Assembly: GCA_030043395.1 (NCBI GenBank)
Contig: JASHXW010000539.1
Location: 1-7,983, forward strand
DNA length: 7,983 nucleotides
DNA from: Streptosporangiaceae bacterium
GTDB taxonomy: Bacteria; Actinomycetota; Actinomycetes; Streptosporangiales; Streptosporangiaceae
Direction: 5' to 3'
Position 1 is the stretch's first letter; each line of letters starts with the position of its first letter. A program made the translations under genes and the position numbers. A model generated the notes under the pieces. The model had not been told where the DNA came from, did no database searches, and saw only the letters and a list, made by a program, of their open reading frames with translations. This document shows, piece after piece, positions 6,962-7,983 of the stretch.

Positions 6962-6981
6962 CGGCGCGCCGGTGCGCGCCG
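6962..6981 (-). terminator. Probable GC hairpin terminator after the truncated GT-C gene
   Basis: CGGCGCGC (6962-6969) and GCGCGCCG (6974-6981) form a perfect 8-bp stem with a four-base loop CGGT, about 55 bases past the TAG of the right-hand gene. GC-rich hairpins lacking a T-run are frequent at actinobacterial gene ends, which makes a terminator the simplest reading. Confidence 0.5.
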
Positions 6982-7036
6982 GCGCCTGCGACCATCACGC
7001 TGACTCACCTCATCGTGATTCGCCCTGGTCAGATGC

Positions 7037-7983
7037 CTAACGTTGCGGTCGGTACACGCCGACACCGTCTGCGGTGTAGTCGAGCACGAAACCGGTGTCC
7101 GTCAGGTACTGGCGTATCTCTGCGTAGTGCTCGTCCGGCCGCTGGGCCGCCGGGTAGACAGCAAGCGCCCAGCGCGGCGGCCATACCAGGACCCATCCGA
7201 TGTCCATCGTCCGCAGGTCGCGCTTGGCCGCGGCCAGCAGCGCTGGCCTGAGCTTCCAGCCGCTCTGCGCTGCGACCAGGCCTGAGTAGAAGGCGTGCTT
7301 CCTGATCCCCGCGATGGTGCGGCTCGGCACGCCTGCGGTGTACGACATCGCCCGCGGGTGACCGTCGGCCGTGGCGAGCACCAGCGGGAAGGGCGAGACC
7401 GGGCTGCCGTACACCTCGGGACCGCGCACGACGAACGGGGCGTCGACGACGATCGAGTCCGAGTGGTCCGCGGCGATCGGGCGGTCGACGGCTGGCAGCG
7501 CGGTCGGCATCGTGGGCTGACCGACGTCGCCTGGCCATCCTGCCTCCAGCGCCGCGAGGATCACCACCACGATGAGCAGAGGCCAGGCTCTACGGCGCAG
7601 CCACTCCACGGCGGCGCCCGCCAGCAGCGCGGCCCCGACGAGCCCGAGCAGCGCGAACCGGTCGGCTTCCCGGAAGGAGGACAAGCCGGGCAGCCGGATC
7701 AGCCAGGTATACGGCATCAGCAGTGAGACCCGCAGCCCACGCCAGGTCACCCCGGCCGGCGTGTAGTTGTGGCCTGCGATGAACAGGGTCGGCCCGAGCG
7801 CGACCAGCGCACTGCCCAGCCAGAGCACGGCGATGCGCTTTGACCCCGATCGGCGCCAGCTCACGATGAGCCCGAGGACGGCAAGCACCGTGAGCACGGC
7901 ACCGAAGGTGGCGATCATCTCGAAGGTGCGGTGCGAGTGGTAGATCGACCCGAGCCCGGTCAGCCCGTTCCTGGCCAGGCGTG
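7037..7983 (-). CDS. Polytopic membrane protein, probable GT-C-type glycosyltransferase (5' end outside the window)
   Basis: The reading frame is open from the right edge to a TAG at 7037, giving 314 complete codons of the C-terminal half. The visible part begins RLARNGLTGLGSIYHSHRTFE; an internal Met follows (7918) but is not the true start because coding sequence clearly continues upstream. Helices lie at about visible residues 22-41, 50-70, 108-126 and 133-148. ALGPTLFIAGHNY (61-73) and FREADRFALLGLVGAALLAG (103-122) match the layout of the protein encoded at 3882-5756 (ALGPELQVDGH, then ARLMVFAFLALAAM). The last 160 residues form a soluble domain, probably on the outer membrane face, containing VVDAPFVVRGPEVYGSPVS and ending in GVYRPQR. 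Catalytic first-loop residues would lie in the missing half, so the transferase call rests on the resemblance to its neighbour. A hairpin at 6962-6981 and a 255-bp gap separate it from the family 2 gene, so it may be a separate transcript on the same strand. Confidence 0.8.
   Translation of the reverse strand, partial: RLARNGLTGLGSIYHSHRTFEMIATFGAVLTVLAVLGLIVSWRRSGSKRIAVLWLGSALVALGPTLFIAGHNYTPAGVTWRGLRVSLLMPYTWLIRLPGLSSFREADRFALLGLVGAALLAGAAVEWLRRRAWPLLIVVVILAALEAGWPGDVGQPTMPTALPAVDRPIAADHSDSIVVDAPFVVRGPEVYGSPVSPFPLVLATADGHPRAMSYTAGVPSRTIAGIRKHAFYSGLVAAQSGWKLRPALLAAAKRDLRTMDIGWVLVWPPRWALAVYPAAQRPDEHYAEIRQYLTDTGFVLDYTADGVGVYRPQR

Overview
This is a GC-rich (roughly two thirds or more G+C) chromosomal segment with the codon use, GTG starts and protein families of an actinobacterium (Actinomycetota). 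The genus cannot be fixed from the sequence. There are six protein-coding genes, two of them cut by the window edges. I see no rRNA, tRNA, CRISPR array, transposase, integrase or phage gene.

Left part (1-1068, minus strand): the first 356 codons of selA, the PLP enzyme that converts seryl-tRNA(Sec) to selenocysteyl-tRNA(Sec). Its 3' end lies outside the window, and the organism therefore probably makes selenoproteins. A 187-bp divergent gap separates it from a plus-strand gene (1256-1981) for a small four-helix membrane protein with a Tyr/Pro/Gln/Ser-rich tail; its function is unknown.

Centre (2124-3857, plus): a 577-residue polytopic membrane protein of the GT-C glycosyltransferase type, with an acidic EYDDG motif after the first helix and a C-terminal extracytoplasmic domain. 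It converges on the next gene with only 24 bp between the stop codons.

Right part (3882-7983, all minus strand, read from right to left): a truncated GT-C-like membrane protein (7037 to beyond 7983); a 255-bp gap with two GC-rich hairpins and a short tandem repeat; a GtrB/DPM1-type family 2 polyprenyl-phosphate glycosyltransferase (5753-6781); and, overlapping it by a GTGA junction, a second large GT-C-like membrane protein (3882-5756). The two minus-strand membrane proteins share a recognisable C-terminal plan and look like paralogues.

The likely joint role, which is inference, is envelope glycan assembly: the family 2 enzyme loads a sugar onto polyprenyl phosphate at the inner membrane face, and the GT-C-like proteins use such lipid-linked sugars on the outer face. 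The acceptor (protein, lipoglycan or wall polymer) cannot be told from this window. The selA end and the glycosylation genes show no obvious functional link. I found no convincing new defence or mobile system.
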